Source: Podocnemis expansa
Taxonomy: Eukaryota > Chordata > Testudines > Podocnemididae
Reading direction: 5' to 3'
NCBI GenBank assembly: GCA_007922195.1
Contig: ML681990.1
Span: 38,019,557 to 38,083,556, forward strand
DNA length: 64,000 bases
The notes under the pieces were generated by a model, which saw only the letters and a program-made list of their open reading frames with translations, ran no database searches and had not been told where the DNA came from. The translations under genes and the position numbers were made by a program. Each line of letters opens with the position of its first letter. Positions within the stretch are counted from its first letter, which is position 1. This document shows, one piece after another, positions 59,336 through 64,000 of the stretch.

Positions 59336-61549
59336 CTGACTGTGGCAGGTCAGATGCCATCTCCCCTGTTTTCTTCTACAGGGTCAGTGTCACTTGGTCT
59401 GACTCTGAAAGACTCACTATACCTTCTTATGTTGAAATTCTTGTACTTTTTCATTTAGAGTGTCTGTAAAGTAAATCCCTTTTCCCTCAGATACACGGGG
59501 GCTCAGAATTTTACTTCCCTCCTGTCAGCAGGCAGACTACAATGCAGACTTTCCCCTGCCCTGCTTAGCCATGCCTCTTTCTGATTTCCTGTGCTGGCCC
59601 ATTTATATTCCTGGGCCAGTCATCAACTGCTCTTTCCTTGATAGGCCAGGGCTCTAACTCAGCCTAATTGTGGTATAGCTGTTGCCTGCTCTGCAGTAGT
59701 CCCTTAGGCCCATGTTAACAGAGGGAGGTTAGGGGCTTATTGCCCTGGCTCTGCTAGGCTGACACTTTGGAACTTCTATATTTTGAGCTCATTATCAGAG
59801 CCTCCTTACATCCCTCCATCTCTTTCAGGGTCCATGCCTTGGTCTACACTGACAGAGACTTTTGACATAATGCTGCTTACCTTGACCTTCTGCAGTGTCA
59901 GTCTCCACCATCAGAGCAGTAAGCTTGAATGGTGCTGTAATTTGACCTGATAACATGACCCCCACAAGTGGCATAGCACTGAGGTCGATTAGCACTAATC
60001 TTGCTTTTCCTGTTTCTCCAGTCGGCTGCACCATAGTAACAGAGCTCCTCCCCTGCCTGCAGCTCAGGAAAGTTTTCAATTAATTTCTCTCTTCATGCAG
60101 CACTGTGCCTCTCTGTTGTCCCTGAGGCAGAGAAACAGCAAGGAAAGCTTTTCCTTCTTTTATTTTCTTTAGAAAAGGGGGAGGTTGAGCAGAGGACCAC
60201 TGCCTTCCTACTACCCACATTGCAATGTATTTCAGGAAGTAGCTGACCAATGGGGACAGGAAACCCCAGCAAAGAATTTGCTGTGTGATCAGTTGTGCTC
60301 TCATTCTATAATTCAACAGCCTAAAATTGAATTACGATCCTACACAGTGAAAACAAACCCCAGGCAACATTCTGAATATCGCTCTTGATGGGGTTCTGTG
60401 TGCCCCTCATTTCCTCCTCTTCCCATAACTGGAAAACATTTGTTTCTGTATAATTTCAGAAAAAAACCAAGTTACTGCAAATATACCTGTGTTTACTCAG
60501 GAGACGATTTTGTTTCCTTGTACTAGGAATTTCAAGGAGAGCCTCATTTTCTTTTCTTCAGAGGCAGTCTTTGATAGTCTATTTTGGAATGCTTCCCCAA
60601 AGACTCTGAAAAGCAAAGAGCTGTAAAGAACTGACTGTTTCTTATGCATTTCAGAATGACTTGTTTCGTGTCTTCCCTCTTTCTCCTGAATAACCTTACC
60701 GATGTCATGAAATCAGTAACTTTCCATGATGATTTCGGAGATTGGCTGCAAAATACAAACCATCAGGTCAAACTCCTCACAGACTATTGGGAGTTGACGG
60801 TTTTACCAAATGTTAGCTAAAAGATAAAGTCTCAAATTTGATTTGTGACTTCAGTTTCATATAGTAAAAATAAATTTCCATGAGTGAAATCCTGCACCTA
60901 CTGAAATCAAAGGGAGTTTTACTGATGACTTCAATGGGGCCAGGATTTCACCCCATCTATGAAACATATAATCAAACAAAAATGCCCTCTTTTTTGGACT
61001 TGCTTTTATTGTCATTACTTTGTTTTTTTGTGTTATAGCAGCTCATAGACATCCTAAACAGGACTAGAACTCTGTGTTGCAGGTGGTAGATGAACTAAGA
61101 GTGAAAGACAGCCCTGTCTCAAAAAGTTGAAATATAAATGAAAAGATGTGATAATTAGGTGCAATAAAAAATAGGAAGAAAAGAGAGGGAGGATGTAAGA
61201 AACAGTAATAAGAACATGTGTTTGCATAAGCCAAACATATGCATGCCTACATGGTTTGAAACTGGTAAATATTTTTTTAAAAACTGCAAGGTACAAATAA
61301 ATGTATGTATAAGAAGTCCTTGGCCACCTAGCCACTTTCTAGAATGTCATTTGGCGTTAATTCAGTGGTTCAAATTCATCCCTGATGTAGCTCCAATGAC
61401 ATCACCAAGTTTACACTTGGAGTTAATTTGGCCCAGTAAGTGGAACTCATTAATTTCTAATAGTTAATTTATTTATCCTGGATATACCAGCTCTTCAGAA
61501 GTTCAACTCCACTAGCTGAAACTAAGTTTCTTAGAAAATATAAGTATTT
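59336..61549. other. no gene seen
   Basis: Anonymous DNA with ancient repeat scraps: GAAATCCTGCACCTACTGAA...CAATGGGGCCAGGATTTC (60880-60955) and the near-palindrome ATTCATCCCTGATGTAGCTCC ... GGAGTTAATTTGGCCC (61370-61435). Confidence 0.45.
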
Positions 61550-61860
61550 TTTTCTGGAAGGACAGTATAGGGTGGTATACCAATTGGTGGGTGAAAAATG
61601 AGTCATGTGTGCCCTGCTGGTGATACTGATCTGATTGGAACATTGCGAGAAGAGTGGCAAAAATTGCTAGAAAAAGTTGTGGTGGAAACAGGGAAGCTAG
61701 GTCTAAAGATAATGGTGGTATGTGAGCCTGATGAAAAGATGAAGATAGCCCCACTCAAATGTGAAGGGGCACTGGAGTGCACTGAGCACTTCCAATAGCT
61801 TGGCAACATGACTACACGGTATGATACACATCACTCAGAGACCTGAATAAAATTGGATGT
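61550..61860 (+). pseudogene. LINE reverse transcriptase C-terminal relic
   Basis: A 66-codon frame at 61598-61798 reads LLEKVVVETGKLGLKI followed by a Lys-rich stretch, MKIAPLKCEGALE and a degraded EHFQYLGNMT-like end. The order 'GLKI...K...M.I......E.F.YLG' is typical of the thumb region of non-LTR reverse transcriptases, perhaps RTE-like. Downstream LRDLNKIGCATAG fits the same. Isolated, with no endonuclease or 3' tail seen. Confidence 0.6.
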
Positions 61861-62326
61861 GCAACTGCTGGATTAGCAACACTCAAGGCATGTCTATATG
61901 GATGGCAGCAAGTAACTTCCTGGGTCAATTGAGGGGTCTGTGAAGACCCACTTACTCAATCAGGAAGTCAGTCACTGAAGTCTACCCCTTCAAGTGACGT
62001 AGTGGACATCAGGCAGTTGAAGATACACAAGTTATTTTAAGTAACTTGTATACATCCCATCGACTGCTGCTGTTTGTAGAGTCTGGCTCAGTTACACTTG
62101 GAGAAGTAAAAGTTATTACTTTGATTTGTAAAACAAAATTATGTCAGCTTCCTGTCTTCAGAACCTTACTATATACTGTGAGACTGTATACTAAGGAAAT
62201 AGACATTAAGAGGCTTTCTGCCTTCAAACTAAAATGCCACCGGCAATTGCTTTCATTTAACTATAGCTTGCATACAGCTAATGACGAGGTAACTGCACAA
62301 ATTTACAATAAAACCAGAGTGATACC

Positions 62327-62616
62327 AGAGCTGGATTAAGAGGCCTCTGGCTGTCCACTTTTGTAGGGTCCCCCGCCATGGGCCCCCTACCACGTACCCA
62401 GTGGCCTGGGGGTGGGGTGGGCTGAGGCCCCAGGGCCACACCTGGTTCAGCTCTTCTGCCTGAGGGTCCAGCCGTTACATGCTGAGCTGCGGGGGGCCTT
62501 GGTGTGGCGGCCCGATAGCACTTCTGCCCTGTGCTCGGCCAGACCCATCCCCAGACTGCAGGGGACATGTGCTGGCCTGCTCCAACCCCTATAATCCCTG
62601 CACTAATCTGCCCCTG
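62327..62616. mobile_element. hAT-like element with perfect 8-bp duplication
   Basis: AGAGCTGGATTAAGAGGCC ... CACTAATCTGCCCCTG flanked by GTGATACC (62319-62326 and 62617-62624). GC-rich interior. Same family as 20020-20458 and probably 47670-47900. Confidence 0.75.
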
Positions 62617-62984
62617 GTGATACCTGATATCAAGACAATAAGAGGGGGGAAGAAACTTGATCTTTTGGGACAAGTGAGTCAGATGAGCAAAGATTAACAA
62701 AGCAAGCTTTCCAGGGACTGATGCTGTAAGATGAAACACCCTTGGAAAGTATGATTAAATGATGGGGCTCCATGAACAGGATGTTGTATGGTGCACTTCC
62801 CAAAGCTGCGTAAAGATTCTGAAATGTACAGGAAAGCTACTGGCCAGTGACTCCCTAGTGGAGTGTTTGTTGTTCATTGTGATGACTTTATGGTGCTTTG
62901 TGCTATGAGAATACAATAAATAAATAATGACAATGACATTGCAAGGAGAAATTGCTTTCATATCTTTGCTGGCTAGAGAAGAAG

Positions 62985-63190
62985 TGTAGTCCCATGGCTA
63001 AGGGCACAGATGCCTGAACGTCTATATTCTTTCTGGCTCTGCCCAATGAGTCAATGTGTGATCTTGAGCAAATCACTCATGTTTCTCCAGGCTTCCCTCT
63101 TCCCATCTGTAAAATGGTGATGATATTTGCCCATTTCTGTAAAGCACTGAGATATACTAATGAAAAGCATTATGTAAGTACCAAATTATA
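62985..63190 (+). mobile_element. MIR / CORE-SINE relic
   Basis: GTGATCTTGAGCAAATCACTC, TTCCCATCTGTAAAATGGTGAT and TTTCTGTAAAGCACTGAGAT are the well-known 3' half of MIR-type SINEs shared by amniotes. Preceding GGCTAAGGGCACAGATG fits the tRNA-derived head. Old and diverged. Confidence 0.65.
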
Positions 63191-63208
63191 CTACTTTGAC
63201 AAATCCCA

Positions 63209-63341
63209 CAGTGATAAGTGTGTTGCAGAGAGCTGATGAGATGGCTGGATTTGGCCTGGGGGACATGGGCTGATGTGTTGTGTAGGGTTTCAGTGTGCCA
63301 CCAAGTGTGTCAGGAGCTACAAAAACTTGAGAACCACTGCT
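63209..63341. mobile_element. hAT fragment
   Basis: AGAGCTGATGAGATGGCTGG ... TTTGGCCTGG ... ACTTGAGAACCACTG is shared with the ends of the element at 20607-21698. The left inverted end is eroded. Confidence 0.55.
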
Positions 63342-63510
63342 TCGAAGCTCAAGTCTGCATGTGCATCTTGATAGGCAAGATTGGGCTCTGAGTTTGAAGC
63401 ACGTCTAGTGCTTCTTTGTATTTCTTAAACATTCTGTGTCTGTAAAATGTCCTCTATTGTTTTATGAAAGATTTCATTTTGTGCTGTAGCACAGAGCATT
63501 ATCACACAAT

Positions 63511-63688
63511 AGCCTAAGTCAGTGGTTGTCAAACTATGGGTTGGGACTCAGTACTGGGTCGTGGTGCACATTGCTGTCTCCACCAAAAGACTGGAATGCA
63601 TTGCTGAAAGATTTAACTATTGGGTCCCAGTGCCTAAATGATTTTTTTCAACTGGGTCCCAAGAAAAAAAGTTTGACAGCCACTGCTC
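63511..63688. mobile_element. hAT MITE
   Basis: CAGTGGTTGTCAAAC ... GTTTGACAGCCACTG inverted ends; GCCTAAGT and CTCTAAGT flank it. Interior GGGTCGTGGTGCACATTGC matches the reversed copy at 33619-33809. Confidence 0.72.
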
Positions 63689-64000
63689 TAAGTGAGCAAA
63701 TTCAGAAGTGACTATTGCTGCAGGGATGGTAGGTGTAGGTTTGCAGTCAGGACTGGCAGTTGGGTTGGGTTGTCAACTGTATGGGATGTGCTGTGTCCAG
63801 TTAGTCTTGGAGAAAGCGGCTGATGAGTTGAACCAATATTATCCCAGCATTGCAGCCTCCTCTGTCTGAGAACTGCATTAGCTCCCTGGGGTGTTTCATG
63901 CTTCACCCCGACCCCATTGTGCCGGAATATTATGCGATTCAAGAAGCGGAGAGGAAACAAGAAGAAATGCTTTTATATAATGCTTTCTACCCTGCAGGAA

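Overview
This window looks like nuclear DNA from a reptile, most likely a turtle. The sequence shows about 60% A+T, no dense gene array, one widely spaced spliced gene, and a heavy load of CR1 LINE 3' ends, hAT and PIF/Harbinger DNA transposon remnants, and Penelope-like element (PLE) fragments. The turtle assignment is an inference from that repeat mix, which I recall from turtle genomes; it is not proved here. Two assembly gaps are present (2303-2702 and 52684-52693).

The only convincing host gene lies on the minus strand between 46839 and 17276. Eight exons can be joined with GT/AG borders and consistent phases into a 600-codon frame. It encodes a cytosolic-looking metallophosphatase/5'-nucleotidase-family protein: an N-terminal calcineurin-like phosphoesterase domain with NDVY, SGD, GNHE, THM and GGHDHD motifs, then a 5'-nucleotidase C-terminal domain. 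Codon 458, in exon 6, is TAA, so this allele or assembly would make a protein cut off inside the second domain. Splice sites and downstream exons are otherwise intact.

The rest is mostly mobile DNA. 1-6500 is repeat-rich and GC-rich. 6500-8250 is a Harbinger MITE inside a CR1 copy. 9-16 kb holds old repeats, a GC-rich TIR element, and more MITEs. 19-25.4 kb is a set of nested insertions (PLE, MITE, hAT, CR1). The gene's introns from 24 to 46 kb contain further MITEs, hAT copies and PLE insertions, including a 1.46-kb palindromic PLE insertion in intron 1 carrying GIY-YIG endonuclease sequence on both arms. 47-54 kb holds two more PLE pairs, SINE/CR1-like fragments and a second copy of the GC-rich element. 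54.97-58.66 kb is a decayed but nearly complete PIF/Harbinger transposon with a transposase on the plus strand and a Myb/SANT-like gene on the minus strand. 58.7-64 kb contains a LINE reverse-transcriptase relic, a MIR-like SINE and hAT elements.

The most striking pattern is that most PLE insertions consist of two 5'-truncated copies joined head to head with both 3' ends facing outwards. Four of them are flanked by 11-13 bp target duplications, and usually only one of the two ends carries an extra tail of about 35 bp. The shared PLE segment contains a hammerhead-ribozyme-like core (CTGACGA, stem II, GAAA).
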